A DNA stretch of 64,000 nt from Bradyrhizobium sp. CCGUVB4N (GTDB lineage: Bacteria; Pseudomonadota; Alphaproteobacteria; Rhizobiales; Xanthobacteraceae). The stretch is taken from positions 7,378,001-7,442,000 of the forward strand of contig NZ_JANADP010000001.1 in the NCBI RefSeq assembly GCF_024199945.1. Reading direction: 5' to 3'. Made by a program: the position numbers and the translations under genes. The stretch's first letter is position 1; every line of letters starts with the position of its first letter. A model generated the notes under the pieces. The model was not told the DNA's origin. It did not search any database and worked only from the letters and a program-made list of their open reading frames with translations. Shown here one piece after another: positions 8,837-16,380 of this stretch.

Positions 8837-9742
8837 TTAGCGGAACAGCGAGAGGATGCTCTGGCTGCTGCCGTTGGCGATCGAGAGCGCCTGAACGCCG
8901 AGCTGCTGCTGGACCTGCAGAGCCGACAAACGGGTGGACTCCTGGTTCATGTCAGCGTCGACGAGCTGGCCGATACCGCGATCAACCGAGTCCATCAGCG
9001 ACTTCACGAAGTCCGTGTTGGTCGAGATACGGTTCTTGACGGCACCGAGGTTGGCGGCGGCGGAGGCCACCGAGTTGATCGCAGCGGTGACCTTCGCGAT
9101 GTAGGTATCGAGCGTGGCCTGGTCAGTTGCCGCGTCGGTCAGCGTGGAGATGTCGATCGTGTTGACCGACGCACCGCCGCTCACCGTGTCCAGGATGCCG
9201 GTGGTGGACGTGCTATAGAGCGCATAGGTGGCAGTCGTCAGCGCGATGGAGCCCGTGGTCGGCGTGCCGCCGACGCGGGAGTACGACGACACCAGGTCAA
9301 CCGTTGCCGGCGTGGAGGAGGTCGCGCTCAGCCAGTTCACGCCGTTGAAGGTCGCCGCATCGGCGGTACCCTTCATCTGCTGCTGAATCTGGGTGACGTC
9401 CGCCTGGATCTTCGTGCGATCGATACCGGCCGTCTTGGCTTCGACCAGCAGCGACTGCAGCTTGGTCAGGCCGCCGGTGCTGTCGCCGACAACCGAGGTC
9501 AGAGCGGTATATTCGGTGTCGACGGTCGCGGCCGACAGACCGAGCGAGTCGGAGACCGCGGAGAGCGCGGCGTTATCGGCGCGCATCGAGGTGGCGATCG
9601 ACCAGTAGGCAGCGTTGTCCGAAGCGGTCGAGACGCGCTGACCGGTGGAGATGCGGGTCTGCGTGGTGGCGAGTTGGGAGCTCACAGACCGCAGGGTCTG
9701 GAGGGCGGTCATAGCGGTCGAGTTCGTAAGCAGGCTTGACAT
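8837..9742 (-). CDS. Lateral-type flagellin, copy 3 (diverged)
   Basis: Filament subunit of 301 aa, the most diverged of the three. Differences include RSVSSQLATTQTRISTGQRV in the N-terminal helix, a changed middle (ATSSTPATVDLVSSYSRVGG) and NQESTRLSALQVQQQ near the C-terminus. Both D0/D1 ends are intact and it ends QSILSLFR. Start ATG 9742 follows AAAGGGAC by eight bases. It is the first of the three in transcription order and has an AT-rich upstream region not shared with copies 1 and 2, so its expression may differ. Confidence 0.95.
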   Translation of the reverse strand: MSSLLTNSTAMTALQTLRSVSSQLATTQTRISTGQRVSTASDNAAYWSIATSMRADNAALSAVSDSLGLSAATVDTEYTALTSVVGDSTGGLTKLQSLLVEAKTAGIDRTKIQADVTQIQQQMKGTADAATFNGVNWLSATSSTPATVDLVSSYSRVGGTPTTGSIALTTATYALYSTSTTGILDTVSGGASVNTIDISTLTDAATDQATLDTYIAKVTAAINSVASAAANLGAVKNRISTNTDFVKSLMDSVDRGIGQLVDADMNQESTRLSALQVQQQLGVQALSIANGSSQSILSLFR

Positions 9743-9856
9743 TGCGAATGTCCCTTTGATGTACGCGTTACATTTTCACGAGGGGACATACCGGGCTTTC
9801 ACCGGTACGGAGGGGCGGCATCATGCCTTTGGACTGATGTGGGTGGGGTCCAACCC
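9743..9856 (-). promoter_or_regulatory. Structured 5' leader of flagellin 3
   Basis: Third copy of the leader. The first helix is TTGGAC/GTCCAA (9853-9848 with 9834-9829), with a paired G-C to A-U change relative to copy 2. GGCATGATGCC and the TACCGG-N7-CCGGTA hairpin are conserved. AUGUCCC is perfectly complementary to GGGACAU, which overlaps the Shine-Dalgarno. The loop between them is 28 nt and unrelated to the other copies. Confidence 0.7.
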
Positions 9857-9929
9857 GCCGTGCCGCATTGCTAGCACGTCGAATCTTGCTTCCGAATTAA
9901 GACGGACTTGAATTCTGTAGCAAAATCAT

Positions 9930-9961
9930 ATGGTTAACATTACGCTTTGCTAACCTTAACC
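9930..9961. promoter_or_regulatory. AT-rich inverted repeat with CtrA-like half sites
   Basis: GGTTAA and TTAACC are separated by 18 bp. On the minus strand one arm reads TTAACCAT, the half-site reported for CtrA in alphaproteobacteria. It lies in the 9857-9984 gap between the fliP stop and the flagellin 3 leader, in sequence far richer in AT than its surroundings, so it probably contains the flagellin 3 promoter. The regulator is inferred. Confidence 0.4.
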
Positions 9962-9984
9962 AATCGTTGGGGCGATGATCGCTC

Positions 9985-10725
9985 TTACGAGAACGATCGC
10001 ACCAGTCCGGAGGCGAGCAAGTTCCAGCCGTCGATCAGCACGAAGAACAGCACCTTGAACGGCAGCGCGAGGATCGACGGCGGCATCATCATCATGCCCA
10101 TCGACATGGTCAGCGTCGCCACGATCATGTCGATGACCAGGAATGGCAGGATGATGAGGAAGCCGATTTCGAACGAACGCCGGAGCTCGGAGATCATGAA
10201 CGCTGGAATGATGACGCGCATGTCGATGCGTTTGTCGTCGAACTTCTTGCGGAAGCTTTCCGCGGCGAGCGATTCGAACGTCTGCAGGTCCTTGTCGCGG
10301 ACGTGGGCCAGCATGAATTCGCGGAAGGGATCGCTGATCTTCAGATAAGCCTCCTCCTCCGAGATCTCGTTCTTCATCAGCGGCTGCACGCCGGTTTCCC
10401 AGGCGCGATCGAAGGTCGGCGCCATGACGTAGAAGGTCATGAACATGGCAAGGCTGATCAGCACGAGATTCGGCGGCGTCGTCTGAAGGCCGAGGCCGGC
10501 GCGCAGGAACGAGAGCGCGACGGCGAAGCGCGTGAAGCTCGTCACCATGATGAGCAGCCCCGGTGCGACGGACAGCACCGTCAGCAGCGCCATGAGCTGG
10601 ATGATGCGGCCGCTGGTCGAGCCGTTGCCCGGCGGCAGCAGCGAATTGAGGTCCGGGATCTGGGCGAACGCTACCTCGGGCAGCACGACCAGGAGCAACG
10701 CAAGCAGCAGGACTCTCAGTTTCAC
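9985..10725 (-). CDS. fliP: Flagellar export gate protein FliP
   Basis: Membrane component of the flagellar type III export gate (FliPQR core). 246 aa with a signal-peptide-like N-terminus (VLLLALLLVVLPEVAFA) and the FliP signatures TSFTRFAVALSFLRAGLG, FREFMLAHVRDKDL and IPAFMISELRRSFEIGFLI. Two pairs of membrane helices surround the periplasmic part. It starts at GTG 10725, overlapping the fliL stop by 4 bp. FliQ and FliR are not in the window. Confidence 0.95.
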   Translation of the reverse strand: MKLRVLLLALLLVVLPEVAFAQIPDLNSLLPPGNGSTSGRIIQLMALLTVLSVAPGLLIMVTSFTRFAVALSFLRAGLGLQTTPPNLVLISLAMFMTFYVMAPTFDRAWETGVQPLMKNEISEEEAYLKISDPFREFMLAHVRDKDLQTFESLAAESFRKKFDDKRIDMRVIIPAFMISELRRSFEIGFLIILPFLVIDMIVATLTMSMGMMMMPPSILALPFKVLFFVLIDGWNLLASGLVRSFS

Positions 10726-11165
10726 TGGATCACCAACGTCTCAATGATCAATTCACGGACTTTGCCGGACGAGCGGATGCTGGCGCGTTCCGACAGGTCG
10801 TCGCGCAGATGCTGGAGTCCGCGCGTGCCTTCGAACTGCGTGACCGAGGCGGACCGCAAGTAAGTGACGATGTCTTCGCTGATATGAGCGGCCAGAATGC
10901 CGGCATCCTCGTCGCTCATGCTGTCGGTCACCATGGAGGCTTCGACCCGGGCCCAATTGTTGGCCGGCGCCGCGAGATTGGTCACGATCGGAGACAGCTT
11001 CCTGAGCCGCGCGCTGCCGGCGTAGCTCGAGGCGATCGGCGGCGGCGTGGCGCCCTTCTTTGCGTCCGCGACGCGTTCGGCCGCCGCGAACAGGTGCAAG
11101 CCCGCGAGCGCGCCCGCGCCGATCGCGACCAGGGTCAGCACGAGGATGGCGGCAATCAGGCGCAT
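10722..11165 (-). CDS. fliL: Flagellar basal-body-associated protein FliL
   Basis: Inner-membrane protein that surrounds or stabilises the stator. From ATG 11165 it is 147 aa; AGGGGG four bases upstream supports this start over a GTG at 11183. The N-terminal membrane helix is RLIAAILVLTLVAIGAGALA. The periplasmic part ends with a typical FliL C-terminus (RDDLSERASIRSSGKVRELI). It sits between flgH and fliP. Confidence 0.85.
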   Translation of the reverse strand: MRLIAAILVLTLVAIGAGALAGLHLFAAAERVADAKKGATPPPIASSYAGSARLRKLSPIVTNLAAPANNWARVEASMVTDSMSDEDAGILAAHISEDIVTYLRSASVTQFEGTRGLQHLRDDLSERASIRSSGKVRELIIETLVIQ

Positions 11166-11195
11166 GACGCCCCCTGCTCCCACGACGCGCGAGCC

Positions 11196-11891
11196 TCAGA
11201 ACGGTGCCACGGCATCATAGATCCGGTGACCCCATCCAGGTTGCTGCACGTCAGACAGATTTCCGCGACCACCATAGGACACGCGCGCCTCGGCGATCTT
11301 CTCGTAGGAGATGGTGTTGGTTCGCGAAATATCGCGTGGGCGCACGATACCGCCGACGTTGAGCACGCGCATCTCCGTGTTGATACCGAACTCCTGCGAC
11401 CCGCTGATCATCATATTTCCGTTCGGCAACACGTCGGTGACGACGGCGGCGATGGAAAGCTTGATGTCCTCGGAGCGGTCGATCTGGCCGTTGCCCTTGA
11501 TCTGGGTATTGGTGTTGAGGTTGGCGTTGGTCTGGCCCTTATCCTGCCATCCTGCGACGTCCATCAGCCAGTTCAGCCCGAACTGGATCTGCGAGTCGCG
11601 CGAACGGTCGGTCTTGTTGTCGAGCTTGGCCTTGTCCTGCATCGAGATGATCACCGTCACGACGTCGCCGACGCGCCGGGCGCGGGGATCGCGGTAGAGG
11701 TCGGTGCCGTCATCCCAGGTCGAGCGATAGCTGACCGGCGTGCGCATGCGGGGCGTCACCGGGATCGGTTCGGCCGGCGTCCTCAGCCCGCTGCCCACGG
11801 GCGACAGTTTCGGCCCGGTCAGGATTTCTGCCGGATCATGGGAGCATCCGCCGAGAAGCACGAGCGACAGGAGGAGGATCGGCTTCTTCAT
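11196..11891 (-). CDS. flgH: Flagellar L-ring lipoprotein FlgH
   Basis: Outer-membrane L-ring subunit. 231 aa with a lipoprotein signal (MKKPILLLSLVLLGGC, lipid-modified Cys16). FlgH signatures are YRDPRARRVGDVVTVIISM and NGNMMISGSQEFGIN, and the protein ends GWGHRIYDAVAPF. The ATG shares a base with the motE stop, so the two are likely co-translated. Confidence 0.95.
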   Translation of the reverse strand: MKKPILLLSLVLLGGCSHDPAEILTGPKLSPVGSGLRTPAEPIPVTPRMRTPVSYRSTWDDGTDLYRDPRARRVGDVVTVIISMQDKAKLDNKTDRSRDSQIQFGLNWLMDVAGWQDKGQTNANLNTNTQIKGNGQIDRSEDIKLSIAAVVTDVLPNGNMMISGSQEFGINTEMRVLNVGGIVRPRDISRTNTISYEKIAEARVSYGGRGNLSDVQQPGWGHRIYDAVAPF

Positions 11892-12658
11892 TACTTGGTC
11901 TTCCCGTCATCCACGCGACGCATTCCACCGAGCAGGTCGGCGAGATGCGCTGCGCGCCCGGTCTCCATCTCGTTGAAAATCGCGCTCGAGCTCCTCGGGC
12001 TGAGCTTTGCGAGCACCGCCGCAGCCGTCTCGTCGGCCATGCCGGCGATCTGGGTCGCGGCAGCGTCCGGTTTCATGCGCGAATAGATCTCGACGACGCT
12101 CGCTTCCGCTTTCTTCAGGAAGTCGTCGCGCAGGGCCATCCACTTTTCGTATTCGGCGCGCTTGGCCTCGACTTCGGCGATCCGCTCCCGCAGCAGGCTC
12201 TCGGCCTTCTCCAGCTCTTTCAGCTGCCAGGCGAGCCTGGCGTCGACGGCGGGGTCGGCCACGTTGCTGCAGAACAGCGCAACTTCGTTGTCACCGGGCG
12301 CAGCAGCTTGAGCCGGCGCCGGCTTCGGCGGGGCCGTGATGCTGCCGGACTTCGCCGGGCGCGTCGGCACGGGTGCTGGTGCAGGCGCCGGCGGAGCAGC
12401 CGCCGCCGGAACCGCTCCCGTGATTGCAGGACCCGAATCCTCGGCCGCCCAGGCGGTTGCCTGTGAATTATCGCCCGGGACCGGCGTCGCCGCCACGTGC
12501 GGCCTCTGCGGACCGGGCGCGCGAGCGCGTGCGAAGGAAAGCAGATTGAGCGGCTTCGACGGCTTCGGCTCATCCAGCGCCAGCGCGGGCGACGTGCCTG
12601 CGAGCGCGAACATCGCGGCCAGGAGAAGAAGTTGCGCTATGTGATCCAGCTTCAGCAT
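11891..12658 (-). CDS. motE: MotE-family periplasmic motility protein
   Basis: MotE acts in rhizobia as a periplasmic chaperone for MotC. From ATG 12658 it is 255 aa with a signal peptide (IAQLLLLAAMFALAG, then ALA). A Pro/Ala-rich stretch spans about 50-125. A coiled-coil region (LAWQLKELEKAESLLRERIA) and an MgtE-N-like helical end follow (YSRMKPDAAATQIAGM, ETAAAVLAKLSPRSSSAIFN). The same arrangement, between flgI and flgH, is usual in rhizobia. A frame extension to 12694 lacks signal-peptide logic. Confidence 0.75.
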   Translation of the reverse strand: MLKLDHIAQLLLLAAMFALAGTSPALALDEPKPSKPLNLLSFARARAPGPQRPHVAATPVPGDNSQATAWAAEDSGPAITGAVPAAAAPPAPAPAPVPTRPAKSGSITAPPKPAPAQAAAPGDNEVALFCSNVADPAVDARLAWQLKELEKAESLLRERIAEVEAKRAEYEKWMALRDDFLKKAEASVVEIYSRMKPDAAATQIAGMADETAAAVLAKLSPRSSSAIFNEMETGRAAHLADLLGGMRRVDDGKTK

Positions 12659-12725
12659 CGGCTCGCGTGCGATTCTCGGTCGAGACCTGAGCATTGAGCG
12701 ACCAAGCTTGCACGACGCTTATGCA

Positions 12726-13856
12726 TCATTGCACGATGACTTCAGCCTGCAGCGCGCCGGCCGTCTTGATCGCCTGGAGGATCGCGATGATGCCGGACGG
12801 CTTCAGTCCGATCTGGTTCAGCCCGCGCACGAGGCGCTGCAGGTCGACACCGCTCAGGATCGCCACCTGCGATCCGGCCTCGTTGGCCTCGACCACGGTC
12901 TGCGGCACCACGACCGTCTGGCCTTGCGAGAACGGCGCCGGCTGCGACACCACGGGCAGCTCGGTGACACGGACCGTCAAATTGCCGTGGGTGACGGCGA
13001 CGGTGGAGATCCGCACGTCGCGTCCGATCACCACCGTGCCGGTGCGTTCGTTGATCACGACCCGCGCCGGCGTGTCCGGTTCGACAGTGAGCTCCCCGAT
13101 CTCGGCGAGGAAGCGCACCGGGCCGACATAGCGCGGCTTGGACAGCACGATCGTCCGGTAGTCGCGCTCGAAGGCGATCTGGGCGCGATAGCGGCCGCCG
13201 GCATAGCGATTGACGGCGTCCAGGATCCGCGTCGCGGTGACGAAGTCGGGGTTCTTCAGCTCCAGCACCAGGTACTCCATCTCGTGGAGGCTTCCCTGGA
13301 CCTCGCGCTCGACCAGCGCGCCGTTCGGAATGCGGCCCGCCGTCGGCGTGCCCTGGCTGACATTCTGGGCCTGGCCCCCGACGCTGTAGCCGGCGACCGT
13401 GACCGCGCCTTGCGCCACTGCGTAGACCGCTCCGTCGGCCGCGCGCAGCGACGTCATCACCAGCGTGCCGCCGAGCAGCGACGTCGCATCGCCGAGCGAG
13501 GACACCGTCACGTCCATCCGTTCGCCGGCGCCGATCGACGGCAGCAGGTCGGCGGTCACCATCACGGCGGCAACGTTGCGCGTGCGCAGCGTCGTCGGCC
13601 GCGACGAGTTGTTCGTGCTGGTGGTCTCGTTCCGGACATTGATGCCCATATTTTCGAGCATCGACTGCAGCGATTGTTCCGTAAACGGCGCGTTGCGCAG
13701 GGTGTCGCCGGTGCCGTTGAGGCCGATAACGAGGCCATAGCCCACGATCTGGTTTTCGCGCAGACCCTTGATGTCCGCGATGTCCTTGATGCGGACGGCG
13801 GCCTGGGCGCTGGCGGCGGAAACGATGAGGAGAAGCGCGATCAGGAATCTGGTCAT
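12726..13856 (-). CDS. flgI: Flagellar P-ring protein FlgI
   Basis: Periplasmic P-ring subunit that forms the bushing in the peptidoglycan layer. 376 aa, the normal length, with a signal peptide (MTRFLIALLLIVSAASAQA). Family signatures are GYGLVIGLNGTGDTLRNAPF, NVAAVMVTADLLPSIGAGER and a C-terminal NQIGLKPSGIIAILQAIKTA. The start overlaps the flgA stop by 4 bp. Confidence 0.97.
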   Translation of the reverse strand: MTRFLIALLLIVSAASAQAAVRIKDIADIKGLRENQIVGYGLVIGLNGTGDTLRNAPFTEQSLQSMLENMGINVRNETTSTNNSSRPTTLRTRNVAAVMVTADLLPSIGAGERMDVTVSSLGDATSLLGGTLVMTSLRAADGAVYAVAQGAVTVAGYSVGGQAQNVSQGTPTAGRIPNGALVEREVQGSLHEMEYLVLELKNPDFVTATRILDAVNRYAGGRYRAQIAFERDYRTIVLSKPRYVGPVRFLAEIGELTVEPDTPARVVINERTGTVVIGRDVRISTVAVTHGNLTVRVTELPVVSQPAPFSQGQTVVVPQTVVEANEAGSQVAILSGVDLQRLVRGLNQIGLKPSGIIAILQAIKTAGALQAEVIVQ

Positions 13857-14329
13857 GACCCGTCCGCGACCTTGACGGTGCCGTCCGGCTGGACGATGGC
13901 CCGGATCATCACGCCCGTGTCGGTGTTCCGCACGGTGATCAGAGATCCCGGCGCACCTGATTGCATCGCCGCGCCGTAGGTCACGATCGACAGACCGGAG
14001 TCTTCGACCACGACCTTGACCATGGCGCCACGGGCGATGGTCCAGGGATCCTCCACCGAATTGGTGGGGATCGGTTGGCCCGGCAGCAGCGCCCGCCGCG
14101 CCATGCGGCCGACGAGCACCTGACGCCCTTCGATGAACATGGCGACGCCGAGCACGTTCGGCGCAAAGCTACGGTCGGTGATCATGTCTTCCCTGATCAG
14201 CTCGCCGGCGCGGATCGCTACGGCCGGCACCGGAAGCCGCTTCTCGTCTGCGGCGGCGAGCCGCGCGGAGACGAGAACCAGCAGCGCGGCGGCCAACCCG
14301 CGCGCGATCAGGCCCACCCTGTTCAACAT
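13853..14329 (-). CDS. flgA: P-ring assembly chaperone FlgA
   Basis: Periplasmic chaperone for FlgI polymerisation. From ATG 14329 it is 158 aa, short as in other rhizobia, with a signal peptide (GLAAALLVLVSARLAAA). The SAF-type domain includes VAIRAGELIREDMITDRSF and ALLPGQPIPTN, ending with a conserved DTGVMIRAIVQPDGTVKV. It lies directly between flgG and flgI. The frame runs open to 14383, but that part overlaps flgG. Confidence 0.9.
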   Translation of the reverse strand: MLNRVGLIARGLAAALLVLVSARLAAADEKRLPVPAVAIRAGELIREDMITDRSFAPNVLGVAMFIEGRQVLVGRMARRALLPGQPIPTNSVEDPWTIARGAMVKVVVEDSGLSIVTYGAAMQSGAPGSLITVRNTDTGVMIRAIVQPDGTVKVADGS

Positions 14330-14342
14330 GGACACACCGGAA

Positions 14343-15134
14343 CTAGCGACTGAGATTCTTCGATACCGTCTGCGCCATCTCATCCGACGCCTGGATGACC
14401 TTGGCGTTCATCTCATAGGCGCGCTGCGCCGAGATCAACTCGGTGATTTCCTTGACCGGATCGACGTTCGAGGCCTCGAGATATTGCTGGTTGATCTTGC
14501 CGTAGCCGGCATCGCCGGGGAGACCAACGACCGGCGCTCCCGATGCGGTGGTCTCGCGATAGAGATTGCTGCCCAGCGGCTCGAGGCCTGCCTCGTTGGC
14601 AAAGTTTGCGAGGTTGAGCTGGCCGATCTGCCGCGGATTGACTTCCGTATCGAGCTTGGCGAACACTTGGCCGGTCTGGTTGACGGTGACCTGCACCGTT
14701 CCCTGCGGCACCGTGATGTTGGGATCCAGCAGGTAGCCGTCCATCGTCACCAACTGGCCGGTGGCGTTGGTGTTGAACGAACCCGCGCGGGTGTACTGCA
14801 CCTCGTTGTTCGGGCCGAGCACCTGAAACCAGCCGCGTCCGTTGATCGCGAGGTCATAAGGGTTGCCGGTCTGCGTCAGCGCGCCCTGGATGTGCAGCTT
14901 GCGGATTGCGGCCGACTTGACGCCGAGGCCGAGATTGGCACCTTCCGGGATCGGCGAAGCGCCGTTGACGTTCGCGACACCCTGCATGCGATCCATCTGG
15001 TAGAACAGATCGGTGAACTCCGCACGTGCGCGCTTGAACGACGTGGTGTTGATGTTGGCGATGTTGTTCGCGATGACTTCGATATTGGTCTGCTGGGCAT
15101 TCATGCCCGTAGCCGCGATGGCGAGCGATTTCAC
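14343..15134 (-). CDS. flgG: Flagellar distal rod protein FlgG
   Basis: Distal rod subunit, 263 aa, the usual length. The N-terminal rod motif MNAQQTNIEVIANNIANINT and C-terminal helix ELISAQRAYEMNAKVIQASD are typical. FlgG rather than FlgF is indicated by length and by the DLFYQMDRMQG segment. It is part of the flgB-flgC-fliE-flgG-flgA-flgI series. Confidence 0.95.
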   Translation of the reverse strand: MKSLAIAATGMNAQQTNIEVIANNIANINTTSFKRARAEFTDLFYQMDRMQGVANVNGASPIPEGANLGLGVKSAAIRKLHIQGALTQTGNPYDLAINGRGWFQVLGPNNEVQYTRAGSFNTNATGQLVTMDGYLLDPNITVPQGTVQVTVNQTGQVFAKLDTEVNPRQIGQLNLANFANEAGLEPLGSNLYRETTASGAPVVGLPGDAGYGKINQQYLEASNVDPVKEITELISAQRAYEMNAKVIQASDEMAQTVSKNLSR

Positions 15135-15151
15135 AGCGTCATTCCTTCAGA

Positions 15152-15484
15152 TCAAATCGACATACGAACGACTTCTTGGTAGGCCTGCACGACCTTGTCG
15201 CGGACCGCGACCGCGGTCTGCAGAGCCTGTTCGGCCGACATCAGCGCCTCGACGACTTTCCGCGTCGATTCCTTGCCCTGCATCGCCGAGATCGACGCAC
15301 TCTCGCCGGCCTTCAGCGTGCCGATCGCGTCCGTCGTCACCTGCTTCATGACGGAATCGAACCCGACGTCGTCGCCCGCCTGAACCGGTGACGTCGCACC
15401 GGGCGCAATGGTCTGCGTTTCGGTGATCCGGGATGCAACCGCCTGCCCTGCGCCGATCGCAGTGGATGAAATCGCTTCTAGCAT
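15152..15484 (-). CDS. fliE: Flagellar hook-basal body protein FliE
   Basis: Links the MS ring to the rod. 110 aa. The C-terminal part has the FliE pattern VVEALMSAEQALQTAVAVRD and VVQAYQEVVRMSI. The gene is 2 bp downstream of flgC and 17 bp upstream of flgG, its common position. Confidence 0.92.
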   Translation of the reverse strand: MLEAISSTAIGAGQAVASRITETQTIAPGATSPVQAGDDVGFDSVMKQVTTDAIGTLKAGESASISAMQGKESTRKVVEALMSAEQALQTAVAVRDKVVQAYQEVVRMSI

Positions 15485-15486
15485 TG

Positions 15487-15903
15487 TCAGCTCCTCAGAA
15501 GGTCGATGCTCATGCCGAGCATCGATCTCACCTGCTTCACGACCTGGAGATTGGCTTCGTAGGACCGGTTGACTTCCCGCATATCCGCCATCTCGATCAT
15601 CATGTTGACGTTGGGCATCTTGACGTAACCGGCCTTGTCGGCCGCGGGATGTCCCGGATCGTACTCGACGCGATAGGGCGTGGTGTCGACCCCGATCTCC
15701 TTGACCTTCGCCAGCTGCGTGCCCGAAGCACGATCCATCGCGGCGTCGAATGTAATCGTCTTGCGCTGATACGGGTCGGCACCGGCGGTGCGCCCCGTCG
15801 AGCTGGCATTCGCGAGATTTTCCGAGACAACCCGCATGCGCGTCGACTGCGCTTCGAGCCCGGAGCTTGCGACCGTCAATGAAGCCGATAGGGCGTCCAG
15901 CAT
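15487..15903 (-). CDS. flgC: Flagellar proximal rod protein FlgC
   Basis: Proximal rod subunit of 138 aa. The N-terminus has the rod motif GLEAQSTRMRVVSENLANAS. The middle holds PYQRKTITFDAAMD and YDPGHPAADKAGYVKMPNVN, and the end ANLQVVKQVRSMLGMSIDLL. All are characteristic of FlgC. Confidence 0.95.
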   Translation of the reverse strand: MLDALSASLTVASSGLEAQSTRMRVVSENLANASSTGRTAGADPYQRKTITFDAAMDRASGTQLAKVKEIGVDTTPYRVEYDPGHPAADKAGYVKMPNVNMMIEMADMREVNRSYEANLQVVKQVRSMLGMSIDLLRS

Positions 15904-15914
15904 ATCAATTCACC

Positions 15915-16316
15915 TCAGGTCTTCGCGCTGGCCAGAACCATGCGGTTGAAGGACCGCACGATCGCCGAGTTCATCGAATAGTCGCGATTGACGTCGTTGC
16001 CCTTGATCATCTCCTGCTCGAGGCTGACCGAGTTGCCGGAGTGGACGACGTCCCAGCTATCTTTCTTCGCGGTTGCCCGCGTATCGGTTTCGGCCGGGGA
16101 AAGCTGCATATGTGAGGGCGACGTCGTCGCAAGCCTGACCGGCATCGCGTCGAGCACCTTGTTGAATGGCTCGACGTCGCGCGCCTTGAAGCCCGGCGTA
16201 TTGGCGTTGGCGACGTTGGTGGCGATGGTCGACTGGCGGAGTTCGAGGTAACGCGCCTGCGACGATGCGAGTTCGAAAAGATAAAGTGGTCCCACGACGG
16301 CCCCATTATGATTCAT
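15915..16316 (-). CDS. flgB: Flagellar proximal rod protein FlgB
   Basis: Proximal rod subunit of 133 aa. The N-terminal rod motif ELRQSTIATNVANANTPGFK and the C-terminal EQEMIKGNDVNRDYSMNSAI identify FlgB. It is separated from flhB by 64 bp, which contains a possible promoter, so flgB may begin its own transcript. Confidence 0.95.
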   Translation of the reverse strand: MNHNGAVVGPLYLFELASSQARYLELRQSTIATNVANANTPGFKARDVEPFNKVLDAMPVRLATTSPSHMQLSPAETDTRATAKKDSWDVVHSGNSVSLEQEMIKGNDVNRDYSMNSAIVRSFNRMVLASAKT

Positions 16317-16335
16317 TGGAAAGAACCCTAGGGCG

Positions 16336-16350
16336 TTAAGCTTTCGTCAA
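16336..16350. promoter_or_regulatory. Possible CtrA box upstream of flgB
   Basis: TTAA-N7-TCAA differs by one base from the TTAA-N7-TTAA consensus for CtrA. It is 20-34 bp upstream of the flgB start, in the only sizeable gap of this part of the operon. A single near-match of this kind is weak evidence. Confidence 0.25.
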
Positions 16351-16380
16351 GCTGTTGGGCGAAGCACCATCCTCGTAAAT

